Under the pieces are notes generated by a model. It was not told the origin of the DNA and ran no database searches. It saw nothing but the letters and a program-made list of their open reading frames with translations. Shown in pieces: positions 20,504-29,086 of a DNA stretch of 34,444 nt (position 1 is the stretch's first letter; every line of letters begins with the position of its first letter). Position numbers and translations under genes: made by a program. The stretch lies in IMG/VR virus record IMGVR_UViG_3300035181_002196, positions 1 through 34,444 of that record. One strand, 5' to 3'. This DNA is from a virus.

Positions 20504-20518
20504 AATAAGCAGGTCATC

Positions 20519-21865
20519 ATGGAATTAGAAAAACAACGGTTATTAGTAAACTATTTGATCTCTTCACAAGAACTTTTTGTAAAAGTAAACCCAATCTTAA
20601 AAAATAAGTACTTTGATGTCAAGATCAAAAACGCAGTAGGTTTCATTCAAAAGTACTTTGATGATTATAAATCACCACCCACTCCAGAACAGATAAAAGC
20701 TGAAACTGGTCATGATATTTCGCTACACTCGTCACTAACTCGTCAAGAACTAGCATACGCCGAAAATGAAATTGAATGTTTCTGTCGCAATAAAGCGATT
20801 GAACATGCAATCTTAGCTTCACCGAAGTTACTAGAAGAACAAAAGTTCGGAGAGATTGAAAAGTTAATTAAAGACGCAATCACTGTAAGTTTACAGCGAA
20901 ACATTGGATTAGACTATTTTTCTGATCCTGAAGCTCGCTTAAAACTTCTCTCTTTGAGCAACAATATGACTTCAACGCTCTGGGCTCGTCTTGATGAATA
21001 CTTAGGGGGTGGTTTAAATCGTAAAGAAATGATCATCTTTGCTGCACCCCCAGGCGTAGGTAAATCACTTACCATGGGGAACTTAGCAAAAAATCTCATG
21101 AAACAAGGGTTGAACGGTTGTTACATCACCCTTGAATTATCTGAAGAAGTCACAGCAAAGCGATTTGACTCGATGTTTTCTGGGATTCCTCAGATTGACA
21201 TCTTGAAAAACATCACCAAAGCTACTGTAGCAATTAATCAACAAAAGGAAAATCACGGACATCTTCACATTAAACGGATGCCTGAATCGTCTACAAATGC
21301 AAACCATATTAGAGCATATTTAAAAGAATTTGAGATTGTTAACGGATACATTCCTGATTTTTTGATAGTAGATTACCTTGATCTAATGTGCTCAGTACAG
21401 AATGTTTCAGCAGAAAACACGTTCATTAGAGACAAGTTTATCTCTGAAGAACTACGTAGTATTGCTAATGAGTTTAACTTGATCATGATCACAGCATCTC
21501 AGTTAGGTAGAGGGGCACAAACGTTAGAGAATGGAATTGAAGATCTTAGTCAAGCTCATATTGCAGGTGGTATCTCAAAAGTGAACACAGCAGATAACTT
21601 AGTAGCAATCATTCAAACACCACAGATGAAAGCACGAGGAGAGATGATGTACAAGCTACTCAAGACTCGCTCTTCTAACGGTGTAGGTAGCATCTTTATG
21701 CTCAAGTTTAACTCTTCATCACTAACTTTAGAAAACTTAGAAGAAGAGGGTAAAGGTCCTTCTAAGATGGCTAACGCAGTTTCAAATTATAGTAAACAAA
21801 AGACTGAAAATTCAATTACTAAATCTAGTTTAGGTGGTATTACTGAGCTTCCATTTCAAGTATAA
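20519..21865 (+). CDS. 41: Replicative DNA helicase gp41 (DnaB-like)
   Basis: 448 aa (T4: 475). The N-terminal helical domain is at 1-125. The RecA-like core has Walker A A-P-P-G-V-G-K-S at 176-183, C-Y-I-T-L-E-L-S-E-E with the catalytic Glu at about 206-215, Walker B F-L-I-V-D-Y-L-D-L-M, and the I-T-A-S-Q-L-G-R motif. These are the DnaB motifs H1 to H3. The hexamer unwinds DNA 5' to 3' ahead of the fork and binds primase. The start ATG 20519 is 15 bases after the primase stop, with AAGCAGG upstream. Confidence 0.95.
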   Translation: MELEKQRLLVNYLISSQELFVKVNPILKNKYFDVKIKNAVGFIQKYFDDYKSPPTPEQIKAETGHDISLHSSLTRQELAYAENEIECFCRNKAIEHAILASPKLLEEQKFGEIEKLIKDAITVSLQRNIGLDYFSDPEARLKLLSLSNNMTSTLWARLDEYLGGGLNRKEMIIFAAPPGVGKSLTMGNLAKNLMKQGLNGCYITLELSEEVTAKRFDSMFSGIPQIDILKNITKATVAINQQKENHGHLHIKRMPESSTNANHIRAYLKEFEIVNGYIPDFLIVDYLDLMCSVQNVSAENTFIRDKFISEELRSIANEFNLIMITASQLGRGAQTLENGIEDLSQAHIAGGISKVNTADNLVAIIQTPQMKARGEMMYKLLKTRSSNGVGSIFMLKFNSSSLTLENLEEEGKGPSKMANAVSNYSKQKTENSITKSSLGGITELPFQV

Positions 21866-21958
21866 TTAAAAGTGTAAACTATCGCTTCACGAGGATCCTT
21901 GGGTGCATGGTTACCCACTTATAATAATTGACATAAAATTCTACATTTATTTGAGTGA

Positions 21959-21966
21959 CATAAATA
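21959..21966 (+). promoter_or_regulatory. Late-promoter-like box before the eight-gene operon
   Basis: CATAAATA followed by GAAC differs from the T4 late box by one base and stands 20 bases before ATG 21986. The gap 21866-21985 also has TATAAT at 21920-21925 without a good -35. Confidence 0.45.
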
Positions 21967-21985
21967 GAACATGAAACTTTAATTC

Positions 21986-23485
21986 ATGGCGAATATGAAA
22001 CTTAACTTTAAGTCATTTAATCAAAAATTCTTAACTGAAGGCTCAGACTTCGGGATTGCACATATTGAAGATCTAGACATAGAAACCTTCATTAGATCAA
22101 TCGAAAACATTCATAAACTTGAAGCTATTCAAAAGCTTGATGGCGCAAATCTTAGAGTGGGAATTGATGAAAATGGTGAACTTTTTACTTCTCGTGAACA
22201 AAAGGGTGGTAAGCGTTTTTATAATGAGCATGACTTCCCTAAAAATTCAGCATATGATGCTTTCAAAGCAGCACATCTTGTCTTAGAGAAGGTTGAAGGA
22301 TCAATTCAAGAAGTTCTTGACAAGGGTGAGTCAATTAATCTTGAAATCATCTTCGGGGCACAGCCAAATACTGTATTTTACGGAAAAGATAACGTAAATT
22401 ATATTGCTCTATTAGAGATGGTACAAGGTGATGACCCTTCAGTTAAACCTGATCAATCAAAGATTCAAAAGCTTTTGAAGCTCTTGAAGGGTAAAGTATA
22501 CAACATCAGATCAACCTTTGCTGATACTATTGACGGAATTACGATTGTCAAATCTCCTCGAGTTACTGATTGGAAGTTTACCACCTCTGATAAAGTACCC
22601 AAGAATGAAGTGAGTGAAATTGATTTTTCTGAAAAACTTTCAGAACTAAAAAGATTTCTTCGAGCAGAAAATGATGCTGCTCGAGATGAAGGTCGTGACC
22701 TTACCAACTTTGAAGTATTAAAAGATCACTCCAAGAGCTTAGCTGAAGAGAGAAAGACACTTTCAGAAAAGATCATGACTGATTTTAAGCTTCCAATAAA
22801 ACAAAAGTTACTTGATCTAGTCTATAAACAAAAACCTTCACTTAGAGGTGATATTGATTCTAGCGGAGCTTATTCTGGAATAGAAGGGATCATTTTTACA
22901 AACCCTGAATCTAGAGAACGTTTTAAAGTAGTAGACAAAGATGTGTTTACATCAATCAATAATTTTAACTATCAAGCTAGAAAAAGCATTGCTGGTAGAA
23001 TTGCTAGCGCAGACCAAGATCTACCGATTGAATCTAGAGGTGGAATTGTAGGTGAAGCTAAACTTAGATCGATTAAGTTATTCAGTCTTGACAATGCTGA
23101 ATTGCCGATGCAGACAAAGAAAGTAATTGAAAAGTTTAAAGGTGACACTAAAGTAGAAACTATCCATAATTTAGCCAAGTCATTACATCAACTAAAAGTA
23201 CCTTCAATCAAGAGAAAAATGCAAGCTATCTATATTTCAGCGCTAGATGAGCTGGAAGGAGCTCTTGACGCGTTCAAACAGAATGCAAGTAACTATGAAT
23301 TAGAACTAAAGAACGGTAAAAAGATAAAGTATACTAAAGAAATTCAACGTCGAACTTTAATGGTTTTTGCTGAAGCAAGAAAAAATATAACTTCAATGAT
23401 CTCAAAGATTCGTAGAGCTAATGACATGGATGACTTAATTGAAATCTTCTTTGACGCTCAACTTAATCAAATTCACGGAGAGTAA
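21986..23485 (+). CDS. Ligase-type nucleotidyltransferase (KxDG motif), candidate head-packaged enzyme
   Basis: 499 aa. The motifs of the covalent nucleotidyltransferase superfamily (RNA/DNA ligases, capping enzymes) are visible. Motif I is E-A-I-Q-K-L-D-G-A-N-L with nucleophile K50. A following S-R-E-Q-K-G-G-K-R-F (69-78) is Arg-containing. Motif III is N-L-E-I-I-F-G with E120, motif IV G-I-E-G-I-I-F with E299, and motif V R-F-K-V-V-D-K with K313. A long helical insert separates III and IV, and the C-terminal 180 residues are helical with no known ligase domain. The N terminus, M-K-L-N-F-K-S-F-N-Q-K-F-L-T-E-G, looks like a T4 capsid-targeting leader with an L-T-E cleavage site. The best description is an RNA- or DNA-ligase-like enzyme of unknown substrate. 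No close match is known to me. Confidence 0.75.
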   Translation: MANMKLNFKSFNQKFLTEGSDFGIAHIEDLDIETFIRSIENIHKLEAIQKLDGANLRVGIDENGELFTSREQKGGKRFYNEHDFPKNSAYDAFKAAHLVLEKVEGSIQEVLDKGESINLEIIFGAQPNTVFYGKDNVNYIALLEMVQGDDPSVKPDQSKIQKLLKLLKGKVYNIRSTFADTIDGITIVKSPRVTDWKFTTSDKVPKNEVSEIDFSEKLSELKRFLRAENDAARDEGRDLTNFEVLKDHSKSLAEERKTLSEKIMTDFKLPIKQKLLDLVYKQKPSLRGDIDSSGAYSGIEGIIFTNPESRERFKVVDKDVFTSINNFNYQARKSIAGRIASADQDLPIESRGGIVGEAKLRSIKLFSLDNAELPMQTKKVIEKFKGDTKVETIHNLAKSLHQLKVPSIKRKMQAIYISALDELEGALDAFKQNASNYELELKNGKKIKYTKEIQRRTLMVFAEARKNITSMISKIRRANDMDDLIEIFFDAQLNQIHGE

Positions 23486-24427
23486 ATGAAAATTCTAGCT
23501 ACATTACAAGAAAGTGTAAACTTAAATCGATTAAAAGGTGCTTCGTTTGATAAGGTTCAACAAGCATTTATGGCTAACTATTTAGCAGCTCTCCTATTCT
23601 TGAAATTACAAGATCTAAAGGGATTGAAGCTAATAAATGATCCTAGTCACGCAAATCTTAAAAAGTTTTCAAGTTCGATGAGTGATTTAAACTTTTGGGG
23701 TAGATCTCTATTTTATTCAAGTGACTCTGAAATTAAGAATCGAATGATGAACGGTCATGCTGAAGTGTTGGCCGACTCAGCTGGACGAATTTCATATCCT
23801 AGAATCCAAAAGATCATGAACGTCCCTCTAACAGCACCTGACAGAATTGACTGGCAGGATACCATCTCAGCGGTTGCATTGTTAAGATATCGATTTGACA
23901 TCAAGAGCTCTTATCTTGATAAAATTCTACGATCAATTTATAAGTGGGATACACTTGGAAGCGCAGCTAAACAAAAAACCATTAACGATTCGTTTATGTT
24001 CTTAATGCAAAGTGATTCTCAATCAGCACTCTTACCTAGACTTCGTAATCTAGAAAACACTATGATGGTAACTTCAATCACCTCACTTGTTAATAAGGTT
24101 CTTGGATTTAAACGCCTTCATGAAGATGGAGAAGGTGGTGCAGTTACAGCAGTTTCTGGAGATGCGTCTTCAACAGCTAGTATCGGTACTACTAATAATG
24201 CAATCATTGACCCTGGATCTGCTGGTTCTAGAGATCAAGACACAGATCTAAGCGGTTTGTACCGGTTAACTAAACTATCAAAGATACAAATCTCTAAAAA
24301 AGGTCGTTTCACCATTAGAAACGGAAAGATCGTAAAGAAAAAAGTTAAAAGTCTTGAATACAAGAAGTTTAAATCACCTGACTTCATGAAACCAACCAAG
24401 AAAGGAATTGAAAATGCAACTAAATGA
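23486..24427 (+). CDS. Protein of unknown function with a flexible G/S/T linker, 313 aa
   Basis: Starts at the base after the preceding stop. It opens M-K-I-L-A-T-L-Q-E-S, an (L)-X-E site at residue 9. Residues 10-205 are helical (F-M-A-N-Y-L-A-A-L-L-F-L-K and L-N-F-W-G-R-S-L-F-Y-S). A disordered segment, about 211-240, is Gly/Ala/Ser/Thr-rich and is preceded by another L-H-E-D site. A strongly basic tail (I-V-K-K-K-V-K-S-L-E-Y-K-K-F-K) could bind DNA. I recognise no family. Linkers like this are common in phage virion proteins processed during head maturation. Confidence 0.6.
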   Translation: MKILATLQESVNLNRLKGASFDKVQQAFMANYLAALLFLKLQDLKGLKLINDPSHANLKKFSSSMSDLNFWGRSLFYSSDSEIKNRMMNGHAEVLADSAGRISYPRIQKIMNVPLTAPDRIDWQDTISAVALLRYRFDIKSSYLDKILRSIYKWDTLGSAAKQKTINDSFMFLMQSDSQSALLPRLRNLENTMMVTSITSLVNKVLGFKRLHEDGEGGAVTAVSGDASSTASIGTTNNAIIDPGSAGSRDQDTDLSGLYRLTKLSKIQISKKGRFTIRNGKIVKKKVKSLEYKKFKSPDFMKPTKKGIENATK

Positions 24428-25700
24428 AATGATGAGAAAATTAGCTCCTGAATTTGGGTTCTTAGCTGAAGACTCTAAAAATATTGAAAATGAAGTAATC
24501 GCTAAGCTAGACAGATCAATTAAGTATGATGAAATTGACACCATCACGTTTGGAATTGAAACCGATGACGGAAAGATCGTCAAAGTTTATGTAAATGCTG
24601 AACAAGCTGATGATTTTGAAAAAGCTCTGGCAGATAAATTGGGTGAAGTAGATGACATTGAAGAAGTCTTAAACGCGCTCTCAAAAGACTTTGAGATTGT
24701 TGACGTTGAATGGCCATCAAAAAAAGAAATTTCTGATATTGATGAAGAAGGTGAAGATGGAGAAGACACCGGAAAAGAAGTTCTTGATCCGAAAGTATAC
24801 AATAACGCAAAGGAACGCATTGACATGGAAGATAAAATGAAAACCCCAAACTTTGAACAACTATCATCTGACGAACTAGAATTGCTTGAAGCGGATCAAA
24901 ACTCAATTGAAAGCCGCTTTACTACAGCGACTCAATTAATGATCTACCATGCGATCATTGATCTTGGAATCCCAGAGATGGCACTGATACGTAGCCCATA
25001 TCGCCCTCAAATCGTTAAAGGAATCAAGGACAAAGCGTTTGAGATGATGAAAAATTCAGCACTTAAGAACGCTTTAAAAACTTTCATTGTTCGAAGCATT
25101 GATTTTGATGAAAAGGCAAAGGAAAATGAAAAAGAAAACGCTGACGTTAAAGAGTCACGTATCAATGAAGATGTAGGTAACTGGAACTTTAGCATGTCTA
25201 AAGACATGCTTACGATCTCAAATAGCATGCTCAAGATCACACTAGACGCTGAAGAAGCTGAAAAGGTTGTTAAGGGAATCAGCAACCATGATGCTGTAGT
25301 AGTTAGAGACGCTGAAGATACTAAGAAAAAAGTTGTGTTCTCACCTAGAGGATCAAAATTAGTTGTTAAGCAGATCGGAACTCCCGAGGGAATCACGATG
25401 AGCTCTAAAGACATAGACGACCTGATTGATATTATATCATCATCAACAGATGAAGTTAAAGAAAGTATTGATAAGTCAAAATCATTGATCAGTAACTTAG
25501 AAGCTTTTGCAAAAATTAAGCTCAAACCAGGTAGAAACATAATCAAAGGATATCCAGTTACAATTGAAGATAGTGATGGAAGCTTCGTTGACATGACAGC
25601 TGTAGATAAAGATGCTTGCACCAACTTATTGAAAGCTCTTAGAGCTGAAGGATTCAAAGCAAAACGTGACGGTGATACCGGAATCTCTATTGATGAGTAA
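24414..25700 (+). CDS. Acidic protein of unknown function with capsid-targeting-like N terminus, 428 aa
   Basis: ATG 24414 has GGA seven bases upstream and overlaps the previous gene by 14 bases. An in-frame TTG at 24408 is less likely. The start is M-Q-L-N-E-M-M-R-K-L-A-P-E-F-G-F-L-A-E-D, with an L-A-E site at residue 20. The protein is markedly acidic (D-I-D-E-E-G-E-D-G-E-D about 105-115), with two similar-looking alpha/beta segments (I-T-F-G-I-E-T-D-D-G-K and S-K-D-M-L-T-I-S-N-S-M). Acidic charge is typical of T4 core and internal proteins. No named family. Confidence 0.6.
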   Translation: MQLNEMMRKLAPEFGFLAEDSKNIENEVIAKLDRSIKYDEIDTITFGIETDDGKIVKVYVNAEQADDFEKALADKLGEVDDIEEVLNALSKDFEIVDVEWPSKKEISDIDEEGEDGEDTGKEVLDPKVYNNAKERIDMEDKMKTPNFEQLSSDELELLEADQNSIESRFTTATQLMIYHAIIDLGIPEMALIRSPYRPQIVKGIKDKAFEMMKNSALKNALKTFIVRSIDFDEKAKENEKENADVKESRINEDVGNWNFSMSKDMLTISNSMLKITLDAEEAEKVVKGISNHDAVVVRDAEDTKKKVVFSPRGSKLVVKQIGTPEGITMSSKDIDDLIDIISSSTDEVKESIDKSKSLISNLEAFAKIKLKPGRNIIKGYPVTIEDSDGSFVDMTAVDKDACTNLLKALRAEGFKAKRDGDTGISIDE

Positions 25701-26367
25701 GCTAGATCTTGATAGATTCAAGTACCTCGACTATGAGACAATCAATGTCGAGGGAAAACGAATTTATAAAATCTCTGATGAAAAGTACTATCCTTCAATC
25801 ACTACGGTTCTAGGCCAAACGCTAGAAACAGAAAAGAAGAACGTGCTCAATAATTGGAGAGCTAAAGTAGGGAACAAAGAAGCTGATAGAGTATCTAAAG
25901 CTGCATGTGATCGTGGTACTAACACTCACTTAATGCTAGAACGTTATCTACGAGATGAAGACCCAAAATTGCACGAGTTCCCTGAAGCTCATGTCAATAT
26001 ATTTAACAGTCTTCGACTTGAACTTAGAAAGATAAATAAAGTGTTTGGACAAGAAGTCGTTCTTTATTCTGACATTTTAGGTATTGCAGGACGTTGTGAT
26101 CTAGTAGCTGAGTATCAAGATACTATTGCCATCATTGACTATAAAACTTCAAGTAGAGTTAAATCAATTGATGAGATAGATGATTATTGGGTACAGTGTT
26201 CAGGATATGCTATGATGCATAATGAAATGTTCGGAACAAACATTGAGAAAATGGTAATAATGATGGGAGTGGAAAACCATCTTCCGATGGTTTTCAAGAA
26301 AACTATAAATGAAAAGTTAGTTGAAAACCTTTATAATAGAGTTACTTCTTTTTATCAAACTATCTGA
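25693..26367 (+). CDS. PD-(D/E)XK nuclease, RecB/Cas4-like
   Basis: ATG 25693 overlaps the previous stop by eight bases, giving 224 aa. The frame is open upstream, but M-S-K-L-D-L-D-R-F is the natural start. The RecB-family motifs are in order: R-G-T-N-T-H-L-M-L-E at 74-83, E121 in Q-E-V-V-L-Y-S, G-R-C-D with D136, I-I-D-Y-K-T-S with D149 and K151, and Q168...Y172 in Q-C-S-G-Y-A. No Fe-S cysteine cluster is present. Such nucleases degrade or trim DNA ends. Similar short exonucleases occur in T4-like cyanophages. Its place in the operon beside a ligase-like enzyme suggests joint action on nucleic acid. Confidence 0.88.
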   Translation: MSKLDLDRFKYLDYETINVEGKRIYKISDEKYYPSITTVLGQTLETEKKNVLNNWRAKVGNKEADRVSKAACDRGTNTHLMLERYLRDEDPKLHEFPEAHVNIFNSLRLELRKINKVFGQEVVLYSDILGIAGRCDLVAEYQDTIAIIDYKTSSRVKSIDEIDDYWVQCSGYAMMHNEMFGTNIEKMVIMMGVENHLPMVFKKTINEKLVENLYNRVTSFYQTI

Positions 26368-26406
26368 ACGAACTTGTAAATTTTATACAAAAACTTTAAG
26401 GAAACT

Positions 26407-26841
26407 ATGATGCCTCTTACTGAAAGTGACAATTCTGCGTTAGTTACACCTGACTTTACAGGGACTGATGACGAGAAAATCTCAGTGATTAATTACTGGG
26501 CAGAACTTATCGGTTTAATTCGCTCTATTGATGCATCAGTATCTTCTCTTGAAAATAAGCTAGCAATTGTTTCGCAGATCAAAAAAGAGATTGAACTGAT
26601 TGAATTAAGCTTAACTAATGCTACAGCACAGCCGATAGATAATGGTGATGGTGCTGTTGAATTAAAAAAAGCTACTAACGCTGATAAGAAAAAAGTAACG
26701 GTTGATATCAAGGGTGAAAAAACACCTGGGTCTTCACAGAGCCCAAATTATCCATCATCATCTATTGATACTCCTAATCGCCCTCTAGCAACAACAGAAG
26801 ATCTAAAGCATCAATTGAAGAAATTAGCAGGGATCAAATGA
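26407..26841 (+). CDS. Coiled-coil and linker protein of unknown function, 144 aa
   Basis: ATG 26407 or 26410, with AAGGAAACT upstream. The N terminus is M-M-P-L-T-E-S-D, with an L-T-E site at residue 6. A coiled coil spans about 30-75 (S-V-S-S-L-E-N-K-L-A-I-V-S-Q-I-K-K-E), and a disordered Pro/Ser/Thr-rich part is at 100-128. The end, E-D-L-K-H-Q-L-K-K-L-A-G-I-K, is a basic helix. No family recognised. It may be a scaffold or an adaptor among the operon's products. Confidence 0.55.
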   Translation: MMPLTESDNSALVTPDFTGTDDEKISVINYWAELIGLIRSIDASVSSLENKLAIVSQIKKEIELIELSLTNATAQPIDNGDGAVELKKATNADKKKVTVDIKGEKTPGSSQSPNYPSSSIDTPNRPLATTEDLKHQLKKLAGIK

Positions 26842-27656
26842 AGATCTTAGAGATCAAAGAACAATCAGAAACAAGTTATAAGATGGATCTTTCTGATCAT
26901 CTATTTCTTGAGCTCTTAAATAAGAAAACAAAGAACTCTCATCGTGTAATGACAATGGCTCCGATCTTTACTGTGAGTTCTGGTAGTGACATCATGTTGA
27001 TAACTCCTGAGCTATCTCCAAAGAAGATTAGTAAATTTTGGATTGACAGTATCATTAAAACTTCACCTCACTGGAAAAAATTTCCAGATCGTGAGCACAG
27101 TATTCGTGCTTTTACAGAACGAACGAGAGCTGGAACTGATCCTTATGTAGTGATACCCTTTGATCGCTCTAGAGTTGGAATCAGTTTAAAAAGTTCATTT
27201 TACAAAAGCTTTAGTGAGGTTGAACGTAGCTTAAATCTTGATCGAGTTGACAATGCTGCGATGCTTAGTTGGGTAAAAAATATCAGCTCAGCAGTAAATA
27301 AATTATCAGGTGAAGATCTCAATACCGAGATAATGTCTTATTCGAGCTTTGAATCTTTTTTAAAGAACTTAGACAAAGTGATCATTGACAATCGTGGAAA
27401 GATCGTTAAAAACTTGCAGACGAATACTGAAATAACTGAAGAAGAAAGCCAAGTTATGAGCGATCTAATGTCAAGATTTGTAACATCAACAATGCTCTAC
27501 CTTAAAGAAAAATTTGACCCTGATTCAAATGGATTTAAAGTTATTCCAATTGAATCATTTCATGAAGTAGAAGATCGTGAAGTATGGATTGCTTCTCCCT
27601 GTCTTTTAATTAAACAATCAAAATATGTTGAGCTATTCAAGCAAGGAAAAATATGA
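26838..27656 (+). CDS. Protein of unknown function, 272 aa, in the late operon
   Basis: Overlaps the previous gene by four bases (ATGA). The start is M-K-I-L-E-I-K-E-Q-S with I-K-E at residues 6-8. A segment at about 80-120, H-W-K-K-F-P-D-R-E-H-S-I-R-A-F and P-Y-V-V-I-P-F-D-R-S-R-V-G-I, looks like an enzyme core, with a charged pair and a substrate loop. I have seen this general pattern in phage proteins of undetermined function but cannot name the family. The C-terminal part is helical. The stop overlaps the start of the RimK-RimB gene. Confidence 0.6.
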   Translation: MKILEIKEQSETSYKMDLSDHLFLELLNKKTKNSHRVMTMAPIFTVSSGSDIMLITPELSPKKISKFWIDSIIKTSPHWKKFPDREHSIRAFTERTRAGTDPYVVIPFDRSRVGISLKSSFYKSFSEVERSLNLDRVDNAAMLSWVKNISSAVNKLSGEDLNTEIMSYSSFESFLKNLDKVIIDNRGKIVKNLQTNTEITEEESQVMSDLMSRFVTSTMLYLKEKFDPDSNGFKVIPIESFHEVEDREVWIASPCLLIKQSKYVELFKQGKI

Positions 27657-29086
27657 AAAAGTTGATCATAGTTACAGCTGAACCTAATAACTTTGTACCT
27701 ATTGAGCTAAAAAAAGCTGCAGAAAAAGTAGGAGTAGGACTTGAAACTCAAATTCTTGACATCACAAAATGTGTCTTGATTGAAGGTGCTGAAAGCGGAG
27801 TGTTCTTCATAAACGATGGTATTTTAGTTCCTGTTAACGTTGATGCTGAAACTGCGATCATTCCAAGGTTAAATGAATACCACTTAGAAATTAAGCTTGG
27901 TATCTTGAAGCGCTTAGAAACTCAAGGAGCTAAATTACTGAACACTCCTGAAAGTATGGAACTGTGTAATGACAAGCTAATGACTCAAGTGGTATTGAAC
28001 TCTGCTGAAATCAAGACACCTTATAGCGTCATAATTCAGGGTACAGATGATATTGAAACTGTAGTTACATCGTTAGAACAACAAGGAAAGATAAACTATC
28101 CTTTTGTTATTAAGACATTAAGAGGTACTCATGGAATTGGTGTCATGAAAGTTGACAGCCGCGCTTCATTGGTGTCAGTAGCTCAAACGCTTTCTAAGGA
28201 AGGTATTGATTTCATGTTACAAGAATTTTGTAAACATGACAAATCTATTAGAGTTATCATGATCGGTAACTCTTTATTGGCTTCAAATTTACGTGGTCAA
28301 CCTAAGGAAAAAGATGAGTTTCGTACTAACTCTCACTTGGGTTCTGAAACTGAAAAATATGAACCATCTGAAGAAGAGCTTGCAGTATCAAAAAAGATTG
28401 TTGAGCTTTTTGGAAGTAGATTCTGCGCAATTGATTATCTCTTGACTGAAAATAAAGAGATAATTGTGCTTGAAGTTAACGGTTCCCCGGGTCTTGAAAA
28501 CATTCAAAAGAACTGGCCTGAAAAGAACTTAGCAGAAGAGATTGTAAAGTACTTAAACCAATCTCAGGCTGATGTTGAACAACCTATAGCACCAACTTCT
28601 GAAATCTCAACAATGTCACCAACGGCAACAGATCCTGTAGCACAAACAACTGAACCTGATGATCATCATTTAGGTGAAACTGAACCGTGTACTGTACACC
28701 GAATTATTGATAACACAGAAGCTAGAATAGACACAGGTGCAAAGTACAGTTCATTACATGTTGATAAATCAGTCATAGAAGGTGATTTTGTAAAATTTAC
28801 AAGAGGTGACATCACTTATAAAGTACCTGTGTACAAGACAGTAAAAATTAGACAAGCTTCTCTTGATCAATCAATTTCCCGTCCAGTAGTCAAGCTTGAC
28901 ATCACGGTCAGGGGAATACGTTTAAATCAGATTGAGTTCACTTTGAATGACCGTTCAACCATGAAGTATGAAATTTTATTAGGTAGAAATGTTTTGGGTG
29001 CGCTAGGAATCCCAATTACATTTGATTCTAATGGATATTCATCTGAATCTCCAGAAAGTGAAATAATTGACTCTGAAGAAGAATGA
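27653..29086 (+). CDS. RimK-like ATP-grasp ligase fused to a RimB-like aspartic protease
   Basis: 477 aa. Residues 1-300 are a RimK/glutathione-synthetase-type ATP-grasp enzyme: L-N-T-P-E-S-M-E-L-C-N-D-K at 96-108, P-F-V-I-K-T-L-R-G-T-H-G-I-G-V at 150-164 (ATP lysine and glycine loop), M-L-Q-E-F at 188-192, and A-I-D-Y-L...V-L-E-V-N-G-S-P-G-L at 259-281. RimK adds Glu residues to the C terminus of ribosomal protein S6. A Pro/Thr-rich linker (304-340) leads to a RimB-like domain (retropepsin-like, PF05618 type): A-R-I-D-T-G-A-K-Y-S-S-L-H at 357-369 with catalytic D360, and L-N-D-R-S-T-M-K-Y-E-I-L-L-G-R at 431-445. Bacteria often encode RimK and RimB side by side. Here both are one chain, so a tag can be made and removed by one protein. 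The target may be host S6 or a phage protein. Confidence 0.9.
   Translation: MKKLIIVTAEPNNFVPIELKKAAEKVGVGLETQILDITKCVLIEGAESGVFFINDGILVPVNVDAETAIIPRLNEYHLEIKLGILKRLETQGAKLLNTPESMELCNDKLMTQVVLNSAEIKTPYSVIIQGTDDIETVVTSLEQQGKINYPFVIKTLRGTHGIGVMKVDSRASLVSVAQTLSKEGIDFMLQEFCKHDKSIRVIMIGNSLLASNLRGQPKEKDEFRTNSHLGSETEKYEPSEEELAVSKKIVELFGSRFCAIDYLLTENKEIIVLEVNGSPGLENIQKNWPEKNLAEEIVKYLNQSQADVEQPIAPTSEISTMSPTATDPVAQTTEPDDHHLGETEPCTVHRIIDNTEARIDTGAKYSSLHVDKSVIEGDFVKFTRGDITYKVPVYKTVKIRQASLDQSISRPVVKLDITVRGIRLNQIEFTLNDRSTMKYEILLGRNVLGALGIPITFDSNGYSSESPESEIIDSEEE

Noticed and set aside
24580-24906. 108-aa minus-strand frame rich in Leu, Gln and His
   Set aside because: Another antisense shadow of the acidic coding region without start signals.
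25007-25657. 216-aa minus-strand frame opposite the acidic operon gene
   Set aside because: Leu/Ser-rich composition typical of antisense of an AT-rich Glu/Lys-rich gene; no promoter or start site.
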